This document shows, one piece after another, positions 1 through 10,573 of a DNA stretch of 38,390 bases; position 1 is the first letter of the stretch, and every line of letters starts with the position of its first letter. This DNA is from Plakobranchus ocellatus (taxonomy: Eukaryota > Mollusca > Gastropoda > Plakobranchidae): the NCBI GenBank assembly GCA_019648995.1, contig BLXT01004325.1, positions 572,736 through 611,125 on the forward strand. The letters are read 5' to 3'. The notes beneath the pieces were generated by a model, which saw nothing but the letters and a program-made list of their open reading frames with translations, was not told where the DNA came from and made no database searches. Position numbers and translations under genes: made by a program.

Positions 1-1798
1 AAAAAAAAATTAAACAAACAAAAACAAAACAACCCGACATAAACACGTGATGAAAATATGATACCAGTCTTTAATATTTGAAGCATATAATCCGGAGAAT
101 GTTTGATTAACTCCCCAGCTATTTTCAAAGAGTCTGGCGGCAATACTATGAAGATTCAACCAATATGACTATTACAGAAGATGCCGATGGTGACAGATGA
201 CCTTACTGACTAAACCAATTTAGTCCAAAGCAAATTGTGTGCGCCACACATGCAAATCAGCCTTGTTCTTTCCTCACACGCAGTCCTGTTAAGACTTTGT
301 CCTCATGACCACAAGCTATTCAACAGGTATTTGATTATCAAGAAGGAGGCAAAGTTCAAAAAATGGAATTTGCTGCTTCCGGCCAATCTCACTGGTTGAA
401 GCTCTGGTTGAAGCACTTATTTTGGACTTTCCCCGATGAAGAGGAAAACTTGCAGTGATTCGTGGTAAAAGATTTACTTAAATATAATCAGGAAGAGGGA
501 CATTGCGCTTCTCTGTCATAATAATGACGACAACAACAATAAAAACTTTAGCAATAACATACCTTGTGTTTTAAAGATAATTTGTTTGCTTCAGCGTGAA
601 GAAAAAAAATACTATCACAAGTCATACATGTTTGGAATAGTCTTTTACATATCATCCTTGTTGTGATAATATCACATATCATGTCTCATTCAGTTTGCAA
701 TAAACATTGACCACATTAATGAACAATGTCACTGAATTTGAAATAAAAACAACAACAAAAAAACCCCACACTGTATGTGGTGTTATTTCTTGTATGTGTG
801 TGTGAACGTAGAGTGAAAAAAAAAAAGTGCTAAAACCTAAAGTTGAAGTATCGTTGTTAGCCTATCATGGCAGGCCTACTATTTGTGATCGAATGGAAAT
901 GGCCTGTCTGATTTCTTTAAACATGTATTATATAACCATTAAAGACCAGGTTATTTACTAAACCAGGAAGAAAAAATATTACTACAAAAAATGATCACAA
1001 CCACAGTTTTTAAAAACTTTTTTTTTCACCCAAGTTTTCCCCTAGACATTATATCTATCAGAATATTAATTTTGTGGGGCCAATTTCTCAAATACATGTA
1101 AATCAATCTTTTCAAAACATGTAATTGTTTTTGCACAAAGTTTTACACGACTTATGGAAAATTAGTAACTGTCCGGGGCAGCTTGATTTCAAGAGATGCA
1201 TATGTCTAGATCTAGATCTAGTCCTAGCCCCACTGCCGAGATCGTGTTGTCAATTTTTTTTCAATATCCCATAATATTACTGATACTTAGTGTTATATAT
1301 CATAAGAAAGTGCATCCAATCTTCTATTTCTTTGGAGTTTAAATTATGTTTGTACCTTCCTTGGTTTAAAATTTGTGACAAATTTTGTAAAACTTGTACT
1401 TTTGTAAATTAGGATTATGCCCCTTACACCCGCCATAGACCATTGTTAATTTCGAGCTGGGCCAGCCCTCTATCAGTTAAGCAATAAAATATGACAATAA
1501 CAGGGAGAGTCGACCAGATTTATCTATCCACCGCTTTTTCAAAGACCTAGAGTTGCAAGAGTCCTTTTTTTTATCCTTTTACAAATAGACTGAGTACTTC
1601 AAGGCTTAGTGGCTAGAATTATTTAAAAAAAAAACGTTCCCCCAACAAGCGTGGACAGTGTTAAAACCAGTCCCATGCTTCCTTATCCTATTTACCGCGC
1701 TTGCTCGTATCTGGGTCACGCCTGCAAGTCGCGAGAACACAGTGCAAACACTATGGAGTGACGTCACCGTTTCCCCTCTTGATTGTCTACTCCTCTTT
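1..1798. other. Non-coding, AT-rich flank with no gene seen
   Basis: No open frame here resembles a known protein, and both strands carry frequent stops. The stretch is AT-rich with short poly-A and poly-T runs. A small block of alternating AGATCT/CTAG motifs lies at about 1204-1226, matching the denser blocks further right in the window. Confidence 0.6.
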
Positions 1799-2138
1799 GG
1801 CCTTGGCGCAGTGGGCATGTATGATCATCTTTAAGTTTCATTCCCCACCACACCAGATTCGCATTGGAGGCCAGAAGGTCATTCATACAGCTCGGATGAG
1901 GAAGCTGATTCTGGGTGGCGCCATGTGCCACTTGTCATCCCGTGTAAGAAATCTCTGAAATGCGCTTTCCCCCTTGTCCAATGTCCTTGTTGGGATTGCT
2001 GAACTGCTTTGTGGATTCGCTAAGACTCTGATCTTGTCAATAATCATATCTCTTTTCTCTTCGCCTTCTGTTTTGACCATCACTTTATTCCCTGATCCCA
2101 ATCTTTACCATGAATGATTTCTTTCATTTTCAGGCCCT
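1799..2138 (-). mobile_element. Fragment of R2-group non-LTR retrotransposon, inverted second copy
   Basis: Read on the minus strand, this segment matches plus-strand 8097-8388 of the large element at 6371-9207. It starts with the same GGGCCTGAAAATGAAA string and includes peptides such as WHMAPPRISFLIRAV and CPLRQG. That places it at the end of the reverse-transcriptase thumb/linker and the start of the CCHC zinc knuckle. The second knuckle cysteine is replaced by arginine (CPLR rather than CPLC) and stops follow, so the fragment is dead. It keeps about 35 bases, encoding a lysine/glutamate-rich GEEKRDMIIDKIR segment, that the larger copy lacks, so the two copies decayed independently. Both element boundaries are missing. 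Confidence 0.8.
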
Positions 2139-2913
2139 GTTTTAGGCCCTATGTAATTATAGTCTTAGACTTTGTTCCGTGTGTCAGGACCCTCGTCTAT
2201 GTTGATTTCAAACTGACGATGCTTGGAAAGTGTTCGATAAACAGAAAATGTAAAGACACTTAGTTAATGTTAAGTTTTTGTTCATCTTCGATAGAGATTA
2301 AAAAGTTGTAAAACATTGCACATGTATTATCATTACTTGTATTTTTTAAACAAGAAAAAATTGAGACATGTATCCGCAACCCTGTTACTTTGCTAAGTTA
2401 AAGCTTTATTTTCCCTCTTTTATGTTGAAGGCCTAGCACTTAGATTAAAAAAAAAATTGAAATTATACAGCCTACAAATGTACTACTACCCGTAAAATAT
2501 TTTTTTTTTCGCCTGAAGTAGATTCTATTAGTGTTAATACTAGCCGTTGTGTAAGTGCAAATATTATATGTTTGTGCAATTATCGAAAGTAACATGAGTA
2601 ATAGTTTATGTGCATGACTACACGTTTTTTTATGGTTATTATAAATTGGTAATTAACAAGACTATTAATTATTATGATGTAGTGATGTTTAGAGAGCTAG
2701 AGGAACACAAAGTAGAATCCTCTTGAACCAAGCTGTCTTACATCATACAATGAATATCGATACACATATAATCAATATTTGGCATATTCATATTCTGTGG
2801 TTATCAACCTAACCGTATTTTTTTTTCCTATTTCGAACACAAAAAATACATAGGCCTATATATGTGTATTCTATTATATTGACAAGATTTCCTTGCTTTT
2901 CTGTCACATTGAT

Positions 2914-3197
2914 GTTACGGAGAGCCCACACTGGAGGCAGCAGTTCACATGTCCAAGAATACATGTTTTGAAATACTCTAGTTTCCTTGGGCGGGAGCAC
3001 GCCAAGTCGGCTGCATCTTCCCTCTTGTCGAAGCATCGAAGCTATCTTTTGTGTTTTACAGCCTGGTCTTACGTCAGCGGCTCTGTTGGATAAGGGAAAG
3101 GATAGTGCCATTACTTGACCACGCATAATTCTACTGGCCGTTCCCACGCGAGCCACGAGGCCAGTCTTGTTACGCAAATTATCAGGCTAACTTGTAG
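2914..3197. mobile_element. Non-autonomous inverted-repeat element, left (incomplete) copy
   Basis: This copy is homologous in direct orientation, offset about 298 bases, to the element at 3213-3511. It shares CCCACACTGGAGGCAGCAG, a TACATGTTTTGAAAT segment, a TGTTTTACAGCCTGGTCTTA segment and an ATTATCAGGCTAACTTG segment. Its left end (TTACGGAGAGCCCACACTGG) is a diverged terminal inverted repeat. The right inverted repeat is absent. It contains about 30 extra bases near 3138-3172. No transposase is encoded. Confidence 0.65.
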
Positions 3198-3212
3198 TTG
3201 GGTAGAGCACTG

Positions 3213-3511
3213 TAAGCGTAGACCCACACTGGAGGCAGCAGTTCACGTGTCCAATAATACATGTTTTGAAATGCTCTCATTCTTTGATGAGAGCGCACAT
3301 CAAGTCGGCTTCTTGTCGACGCCATCCTTTGTGTTTTACAGCCTGGTCTTACGTCAGTGGCACTGTTGGATAAGGGAAAGGGGGGTGCCATTACGTGACC
3401 ACGCATAATTCTACTGACAGTTGCCCAAATTATCAGGCTAACTTGTCGGTGGATCAGTCCTTCAAGTTAGCCATGACAAGTCGCGTCGCCTCCAGTGTGG
3501 GCTTACGCTTA
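3213..3511. mobile_element. 299 bp MITE-like element with 24 bp terminal inverted repeats
   Basis: The left end (3213-3236) and the reverse complement of the right end (3488-3511) both read TAAGCGTA, then two variable bases, then CCCACACTGGAGGC: 22 of 24 positions match. The outermost bases are TA on both sides, consistent with a TA target duplication of the Tc1/mariner type; this is inference. A second internal inverted pair, GGCTAACTTG / CAAGTTAGCC, lies at about 3434-3475. There is no coding capacity, so it is a miniature non-autonomous DNA transposon. Confidence 0.75.
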
Positions 3512-3892
3512 GTAAATTTTCTTTATCACCTCATATTGTACGTTTTTGGAGGACTTACTTTCATCAAACTTTGTTTTTACACAAACCCTCACCATTATTA
3601 TTTCCTGCAGTAGCAGGAAAAACGTTTAACACGTAGACCTTTAGGTTCATTTATATTTTAAGGGGGCAGGAGAAGCAATATAATTTGAATCATAGTAGGA
3701 AGGATACAAGAAAGGTGCCGGTAGGCTGTTTTTCACTCTTTGGCCATCTTTTGATATATAAAGTTTTTCCAATAGTCTCATCGAAACGATATCAATAGTC
3801 CCACTAATATTCCTATCCGGATGACACTAGCAAATCTCGATTGCTGCTAAAATCCATTCTCACAGTTATAGTGCAATATTATGAATCTTCCC

Positions 3893-4330
3893 TTAGGGGA
3901 CGTTCAAATATAATCTTACACCTTGGAGGGCGGGGATCTCTTCTCCTTGTAGAACAGCGTAAAAAGTGTGTGTGGGTAGGGGTGGGGGGAGTTCTTGAAG
4001 CATTGTAATATTACACTTTTGTGAGGAAAAAAATGAAAAGGAAAAAAAATGTAAGCATAAAAATAACACAAAAGGGGAGAGGTAACTATACTATTCTTTA
4101 CATAAAATCAATAAATGAATCAGTCCAACAATATTATATCACCTAAACTTATATTAGAATGTTGATTTTCCATTTTTTGCCAGTTTGAATGATTAACTTC
4201 GTAACTCTTATAAATGTAGAATTGCATATGTACATATGTGCATATGAATGTTTTTCATAAATCTGTATGTAAAGTGCATAGAGCAGTCATTATACTATGA
4301 AGTTTTGCAATATAAATGTCAAATGATCAC

Positions 4331-4392
<62 letters not shown>

Positions 4393-4393
4393 G

Positions 4394-4427
<34 letters not shown>

Positions 4428-5342
4428 ATTGTCATGAGTGGTCCACAAAAGCACTTTGACCGTTACCCCGATAAAAGAAATAAGTTCAACTACAGTAATT
4501 CATATACTGCTCTCTTTTAATCCACAAGAAAATCGATTGTTGAAAGCTCATCTTGTCACAAAGTAGTAAGCCTAAAATATGTTTAAGACTGCGACAATAA
4601 TTCATTGCTTTGGAAATTTAATCAAATTCTTTCGTCATCCAGATATTTACCAATTTGCATACTCCATGATTACTGAGAGCTCCAGGCCCATAGAATCCAA
4701 TAAAATCTATTCTCCGGTTACCGATTATTGACAGTTGTTTAAAAAAGCAACTAGTATGTGCCAGGATGTCCGCTATAATTGCGAGAGTCTTAATAAAGAG
4801 TCCGTGGTTCAAATCCTAAAGAAAGCCAGTTGCACGGTATTTTCTTTCACAACCACTGACGAAAGTATACGCATTTTAAAGAAAAATAAATAATAGCGGT
4901 TTTGTTGCAACAGTGTGCATTCTATACTTCTTCAAAATTTCAACTTCTCTTGGCTGCTTTCTAATCTGCAATTCAAGAAAAATGCACACTTAGTAAATTA
5001 TGCTTAAGCCTTTTAAAGGAGGTAAATTTTCGTGAGCGGAGGCCTAGCCCAACAGGCGAGAACAACGACCATGCGTGCATGTGAAATGTTATTATGTCAT
5101 AGTCATTAAACATTTTGAAAATAAAATTCTTAAACTAAAGTTACTGCTAAATAAGTAAACACATCATCGACGATTCTTCTTCTTCTCTTCTTGTTGTCAT
5201 TATTGTTGTTATAATTCTTATTATAACAGGTCAAAAATGTAATATTACGGGTGGATGGGGATACGGCAAACGTAAGAAAGGGGGGGGGGGGATCAAAAAG
5301 CCCCCCAAAAAGGTGTAAGATTATATTTGAACAGCCCCTTAA
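3893..5342. mobile_element. 1.45 kb non-autonomous DNA transposon with long terminal inverted repeats
   Basis: The left end reads GGGG, two variable bases, then GTTCAAATATAATCTTAC and CACCTT. The right end, reverse-complemented, reads the same from 5338 inward. Similarity continues inward at lower identity, including a shared GTAATATTACA string at about 4006 and 5241, so each repeat is about 130 bases. TTA flanks both ends (3893-3895 and 5339-5341); the right side is TTAA. That fits a TTAA-type target duplication, as in piggyBac and Kolobok elements, with one base lost on the left. No transposase frame survives inside. The interior is AT-rich with a trinucleotide microsatellite. Confidence 0.72.
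4330..4427. repeat. Compound (TTA)n-(TTG)n microsatellite
   Basis: About 62 bases of pure ATT/TTA triplets are followed directly by about 34 bases of TTG triplets. The array lies inside the 3893-5342 element. The frame across it gives only poly-isoleucine and poly-valine and is not a gene. Confidence 0.97.
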
Positions 5343-6117
5343 ATAAATAAACAAACTCGTTGCATACACCACTAAGTAAGCATACTGTATTTGGCTACAA
5401 GGCACAGTTTCTGAGCCTGCGAGCAAAGGTCAAGCCTACATCGAGTTGTGTGTGGTTCATCCCATTGTTTACAGAGGAAAATGGCGGCATGTTCAATTTT
5501 TCTCCTGGAGTGTTACAGCGTTTTGTGTTTTTAAAAATCATTATTCAGTGTTTTTACCATATCGTTACATATTCGGTATTAACTTACTTATTATTTATAC
5601 TTGTTTTAGATATGAAAGAACTTGCATTTATTAATACTTGAAAGGTTTGAATTGGTAGTTAAAACATCACTTCTTGAAAGCAGAAGAATGGAACGACAAC
5701 GTCTAGATCTACAGTCTACGAACTTACAGACAGTGGAATGAATATTGTGTAAAGTGTATTAGATGAGGTGTTTGTAGAATCTGCTACATGCCTAGCAATA
5801 TAGCCTAGTCTACATCTAGACTTGTGTGAGTTGCTACTGGACCTTTGAAAAGTTATATAATAGTGTATCTAGATCCACATCTAGAGCCTATGTCTTAATT
5901 AAACTTAACAGTTTGTTCATAGTGATAGTGTGTTCTTTCTTTACTGTAAGGCCTAGATCTACTCTCGAACTAGCTGTATTATCTATGAACATGATTATTT
6001 TCAAGCTTTAAAAAAATGAAAAAAAAAATGTTTTATAAAGACAATATCTAGATCTAAACCTCTTGACTAGATTCTAGGTCTAGTAGAACATAATCAGTCT
6101 AGTTTTAATCTCTTAAC
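5343..6117. other. Gene-free spacer with AGATCTAG motifs
   Basis: No supportable coding region is present. Short frames at about 5360-5641 overlap in two phases and show no family resemblance. From about 5699 to 6090 there are repeated short strings such as GTCTAGATCT and TCTAGATC, the same motif family found near 1.2 kb and 14.9-15.6 kb. Confidence 0.5.
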
Positions 6118-6350
6118 AATCACCACCATCCTTAGAATGTCACCTTCATCCTCACCACACTACTAGATTGCCATCACCACTGTCACCATCATTCATCACA
6201 TCTAATCATCAGCATCATCTTTATCATATCCTTCTCCATTACCGCCACCACCACCACCACCATCATTGTCTCCTCCATTTCTACCGTTGCGGTCATCATA
6301 TTCATGATCACTACCGCAACACCACCTATTACTTATCCATTATCATCATT
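6118..6350. repeat. Degenerate CAC/CAT trinucleotide tract
   Basis: This is an imperfect array of CAC, CAT and ATC triplets with a purer CCACCACCACC core at about 6244-6263. One frame reads as histidine-rich low-complexity sequence. It ends just before the zinc-finger region of the retrotransposon and is in a different frame from it, so it is not part of that protein. Confidence 0.85.
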
Positions 6351-6370
6351 CGAGATTTGAACAACGGACC

Positions 6371-6448
6371 ATGGACTACCCATGTATCTGCGGCAGGAGA
6401 TTCTCCACCGAAAAAAGCATGAGGATCCACATTGACTACCATACATGA
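6371..6448 (+). pseudogene. N-terminal C2H2 zinc finger of the retrotransposon
   Basis: An ATG at 6371 opens a frame reading MDYPCICGRRFSTEKSMRIH and continuing to a second histidine. The ligands are Cys at 6383 and 6389 and His at 6428 and 6440, giving C-x-C-x12-H-x3-H. R2-group elements use N-terminal fingers of this kind to bind target DNA; that is family knowledge. The frame stops at 6446-6448, so the finger is now cut off from the rest. Confidence 0.75.
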
Positions 6449-6775
6449 GTAACCACATTTGGAGCAAAGCAATATAAGATACGAGTCCTCCAAGAAAGAG
6501 CAGAAGGCAACGCGAAATGAAAATGCTGTGCAAACACAAAAGAAACCTGAAGAAGCCAATGACAGCAGCGCCTGTAGAAAAACAGACAGGTCTACAAGCA
6601 CTGTGGTAAGATTTGAAGGCGAGGCATTCAGCCTTAAGGAGAGCCGAATCTGCTAGGAAAAGACGAAACCAGAAGAAAAAAAACACAAGAGAATTTCTTC
6701 AAAGGTCCGTTCCAGTTTGCCAGGCAGCTGTTTCAACAACCAAGATCAGGCACCTTCACGGCGCAAAAAGAAGAA

Positions 6776-7800
6776 CTAGAAACTCACCTTCGCAAAACAT
6801 ATTCTGATCCAGATCGAGAGAAGCCTCTTGAAGATATAGAGAGTCTCGTTTGGCCATCCGCACCAGGAGTTAAATTTAACAACAAGCTACCGACACTGGA
6901 CTAAGTGAACTCAATAGTTAAAAAGGCAAGAGGTAAATCATTGCATAGGCCAAACGGAGTGCCCTACCTGCTGTACAAAAGATGTCCGAATGTTCTCAGA
7001 TGGCTTCACTAGACAGTCCAAAGCGCCTGGAATAATCTAAAGATCAGCGAGCAATAGATAACAGCTGAACGAATTTACATTCCCGAAAAGCAGAACTCAA
7101 CTGAAATTAATCAGTTCCGACCAATCTCACTGCTCAATGAAGGAGGGAAAATCTTCCTCTCAGTCATGGCATCACGCCTGACAAAATACCTCATCGAGAA
7201 TGGCTATGTAACTGTATCTGTGTTAAGAGGGAATCTTCCAGGAGTTTCGGGCTGTCTTGAACACGACACATTGATTTGGGAAGCCATTGAAAGAGCTACA
7301 TTGGGAAAACACAACCTGGATGTTGTCTGGTTGGACCCTGCTAACGTATACGGCTTTGTACCGCACCAAATGATTTAGCAAGCTCCAAGAATGTATTATA
7401 TTCCAGAGGATATTCAAGTAATGCTCGACGACTACTTCAATGTAAGATGAGGCTCTCAACTGAAAGATACACGATAGACTGGATAAAATTAGAAGCTGGC
7501 ATTGCTATGGGTTGAACAATATCCCCAGTCTTATTAGTCTAAGCTAGGGAAGTTATTCTGAGAGCAGCAGAGGGGAGTGCTAGTCCAGCAGACCTTGGCG
7601 GTGGATGTTGCTTGCCGTTTCTCAAAGCTTTCATAACGACACTACGATCCTGTGCTGAAAGGAAATCGTGACCCGCAGAATGAGTTTGGTTAGATGCTCT
7701 AATGAACTGGAGCAGAATGAGTTCCAAGCCAAAGAGGTCTCGAAGTCTGTCCATAAGAAAAGGCAAGTTAGATGAAGATGTCTGCTTCAAAGCAGCCAGT
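6776..7800 (+). pseudogene. Reverse transcriptase domain remnant
   Basis: The segment starts with a linker reading HLRKTYSDPDREKPLEDIE and runs through RPNGVPYLLYK. It then shows FRPISLLNEGGKIF, GNLPGVSGCLEH and DVVWLDPANVYG, which holds the motif A aspartate at 7334-7336. Next come PEDIQVMLDDYFN, GIAMG-stop-TISPVL (the usual cysteine codon is now TGA at 7513) and a damaged motif C. Motif C at about 7627-7640 has lost one base, and the first catalytic aspartate reads as asparagine. Downstream RSRSLSIRKGK is thumb-side sequence. Three defects alone (the stop at 7376, the stop at 7513 and the broken motif C) rule out activity. Confidence 0.87.
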
Positions 7801-8336
7801 CAAGATATAGAAGGACCAGTCATGAGCCCGTCAAAAGCCTTGGAAGATGGTAAGAATCATCCTTGAAAGACACCAAGGGTAGACGGAAGCATTAGAGCAA
7901 GCTTCAGTGGGTCTGCAAGCTATAGACAAGTGTGGCTTGTCACGAAAATACAAAGTGTGGTGTCTTCAGCTTATGCTTATTCAAAGCTCTTGTGGCCACT
8001 TCTAGTATATGAAGACCCAGCAGTGAGATCTATTCAGCCCCAGCTAAGAAGTGTCAGAAAATGGGAAGTTGACAAGGCAGTTAATTAAACAAAAGAGGGC
8101 CTGAAAATGAAAAAGGTAATTGGTCTCACTAAGATTGGAAGGAATTGACGAGATCAGACTCGAAGAGGACTTGAAGCAAATGCGAAAGCGGTTCAGCAGA
8201 GCTAACTATTACAAGTTAGGAAAGCGCATTGCAAAGATCTCTTACATGGAATAAGATGTGGCACATGACGCCACTCAAAATCAGCTTCCTTATCTGAGCT
8301 GTATATGGCCTACCGGTATTGCCCTCAAATGCAAAT

Positions 8337-8463
8337 CTGGTGCGGTGGAGAATGAAAGATGATCCCACATGCCCACTATGCCAAGGCAAGCAAACCACGG
8401 AGCATGTTCTGAGTTCTTGCAAAGTAGCTCTAAGCCAGAGCAGATACGCGTGGCGACACAACA
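8337..8463 (+). pseudogene. CCHC zinc knuckle of the retrotransposon
   Basis: Frame 3 reads RWRMKDDPTCPLCQGKQTTE, then HVLSSCK. The ligands are Cys 8370, Cys 8379, His 8403 and Cys 8418, spaced C-x2-C-x7-H-x4-C. That is the knuckle that joins reverse transcriptase and endonuclease in R2-group proteins. All four ligands are intact here, unlike the copy at 1799-2138. The following RYAWRHNSV leads into a frameshift near 8463. Confidence 0.85.
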
Positions 8464-9207
8464 GTGTTACAAGGACTTTCGATGGCAATAGGTGACGCAA
8501 AAAGCCTGCTTGTCCGACCCAAGGCAAGGGCACTAATATTCACATCGGAAGGGAAAACAAATTCCTGGTGTGGAAGTGCCGCTGGCATAGACACTCTGAG
8601 AAAGAGCGTACTGGATGAATGTAATGACTGGGAGTTTTCAGCCGATCTCCCTGAATGGAACAAATATCCTTAAATAATCCAAGACACATGAAAGAGGCCT
8701 GACATCATACTCCATTTAAGTGCTACTCGACAAATCATCATGGTCGAACTCACAGTGCCATGCGAGAGTAGAATGGAAGAGGCAAATACATATGAAAAAG
8801 AAAAATAAAAGGACTTGAGGAAGGAGCTGGAAAAAAGGTGGATACAAACCCCAGATACTGCATTGCCTGTAGAGGCTGGCGCTAGGGAATATGGTGGAAC
8901 ATCAGCCTATAACTTTCTGAGCAAACTCTCGATCAATACCAGAGAAGAACCAAAGCTGTTAAAGTATTAGCTGAGACTGACGAGAATAACTCTAGATGGA
9001 ACTGGGGTAGAAGGAATGAGCAGTTTCCTCCAACTATCGGGAGCATTCTTTGCACAATCATTAGGGCGTTTGAAAAAAGTCTCGACAGTTCGAAAAGAAA
9101 AAGTTTGTCGGTTCAAAACCTGGAGTCTCGAAGACTCTGAAGAATCTCTGCTGCCATGCTCTCACACGAGTATCTTTTTACTAGAAGTCATTCCTACAAG
9201 CTTATGA
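8464..9207 (+). pseudogene. C-terminal restriction-like endonuclease remnant
   Basis: In frame 1 the segment contains KRPDIIL with the catalytic Asp at 8701-8703, then about 14 residues, then ELTVP with the Glu at 8746-8748. This is the PD-(D/E)xK-like core of R2-group endonucleases. It continues as CESRMEEANTYEKEK to a stop, then resumes in the same frame (EAGAREYGGTSAYNFLSKL). Stops at 8671, 8689 and two further places break the domain. The last open piece runs from 9016 to 9207 and is basic, with no recognisable motif. Confidence 0.85.
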
Positions 9208-10453
9208 CGTTTAAAAATTTTGGTAGAGGCAAAATCCTCGTAGCCCTGTGAACTGACGACATTATATAATATCTCTCACACAAAGAGCCTGCTAAATAGC
9301 CCTGGATAGGCACTGTTTAAAAGAATCCCACTGCACATGTGCTGGTAAAAACCTGCAAATTACAGGGAAGCTTGCAAACCAAATCGCAAACCAATTCTTA
9401 GAGAAAAATGTATTTTAAAAATTAACTGAAAGAGGCCGAAATAAAATATTTTTAACTAAGTTGCCATTGCAGACAAAAAAAAAATTGTGTTAAACTTTAT
9501 CCTAATGAAATAAAAATTTATAACTTAATAGTTTAAAACTGACGGTTGTTTATAAAAATATTATGATATTTGTCTTAACCATGGACAAAGAAGAAACACA
9601 TGAAAGAATATATGCAATACCCTGTTATGTGACAATAAAAAACATGTAGGCCTACATAAAAATGTAATTTAACATGCCTTACTCAATCATATCAAACGCT
9701 CAATAAAATCGGCAAATTTTATGGAGTACATGAAGGCTTACTTCTTCAAGGACATTTATTGAAGCATTTTGAAATGACAAAACCAAAAAAAAACAAACAA
9801 AAAAAGCCATAATCACATTTGTGTAAACCCAGTAAAATCAATTGAAAAATTATACGGACAAGAACAAAATTATTATAGATAATTATTCATACAAGTCATC
9901 ATATAAAAATAAAACACACACGGTCTTAAATTTTAAAAAAGGAAAGAAAACTTTTCGTTCAAAGTGGTAGGAGGCTTTACAAGTCTCACTTTATACTAAG
10001 TTCCCTTAGATGCAGAAAATAAATTGCAAAGATCAGTATGTGGCCCTTTTGCAAAAAAAGTGCACTTTGACAATAATACATTTCTCATGTAACATATATA
10101 ATGTGAGACCTTCACTCAGTGAGGCCTCAATATTTATTTTGGTACATATAAATTATTATAGATACTTGATTGAGATAAACCTTCATATTGTGAAAAATTA
10201 TTGCTGGGAATCATTGGGTTTTACCATAAGAAAATGAAACATGTAAATTGTTATGGAAATACTCTGCAGCGCAAAAAAAAGACTTTAACCTGTAAACAGG
10301 TACATGTCGAGGTACAGGCTTCAACAAGGTTGACCGACAATCTTTAAATGTTGCACTAATCTGTAATGACTTCCTTAAGACAATGAAGCCATACCTGAGA
10401 GAGACAGAAGCTTCAATGCAAATAAATATCTTTTGACAAAAGCAAAACATTTG
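9208..10453. other. AT-rich intergenic sequence and likely 3' flank of the ankyrin gene
   Basis: No gene is seen. Short frames near 10010-10450 have no family resemblance. The part near the ankyrin gene is its expected 3' untranslated region on the minus strand. Poly(A)-signal-like hexamers on that strand (TTTATT on the plus strand) are at 10133-10138 and 9755-9760, so the transcript could extend that far. Confidence 0.4.
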
Positions 10454-10459
10454 TTTAAT
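10454..10459 (-). terminator. Candidate poly(A) signal of the ankyrin gene
   Basis: The minus strand reads ATTAAA about 115 bases after the stop codon of the ankyrin gene. It is the nearest signal-like hexamer, but canonical AATAAA copies lie further downstream at 10133 and 9755. Which is used cannot be told from sequence. Confidence 0.3.
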
Positions 10460-10573
10460 TAAAGTGTTTTTCTTGATGTCATTTCATAGCACCATGGCTG
10501 CTTATTCAAACCTGTGAAAGTCTACATCCCAAAGCTAGACAAAAAAAAAATTTCATACAACTACAATAAAATG

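Larger units (their letters stand above)
6371..9207 (+). mobile_element. Inactivated R2-group non-LTR retrotransposon (zinc finger, RT, CCHC, RLE)
   Basis: Almost the full domain order of a site-specific R2/NeSL/Hero-type single-ORF LINE can be followed through frameshifts and stops. An N-terminal C2H2 finger lies at 6383-6442 and a basic linker at about 6613-6700. The reverse transcriptase spans about 6776-7800. The CCHC knuckle is at 8370-8420 and the restriction-like endonuclease motif at 8698-8760. The reading frame moves repeatedly: frame 2 around 7060-7441, frame 1 from 7447, frame 3 at the knuckle, and frame 1 from 8464. Stops include 7376-7378, 7513-7515, 8671-8673 and a TAA about 25 codons after the endonuclease glutamate. 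It cannot encode a working protein. Neither the rDNA/target flank nor a 3' tail is visible, so exact ends are unknown and the named clade within the group is uncertain. Confidence 0.88.

Noticed and set aside
4248-4520. Open frame of poly-isoleucine and poly-valine
   Set aside because: It is only the translation of the TTA/TTG microsatellite, with no conserved flanks.
4800-4820. GGTTCAAATCC, matching a tRNA/SINE B box
   Set aside because: The T-arm does not pair well and no A box or acceptor stem is found at the right distance upstream.
6168-6422. Histidine-rich open frame possibly fused to the zinc finger
   Set aside because: The histidines come from the CAC/CAT repeat. The zinc finger is in another frame, with its own ATG at 6371.
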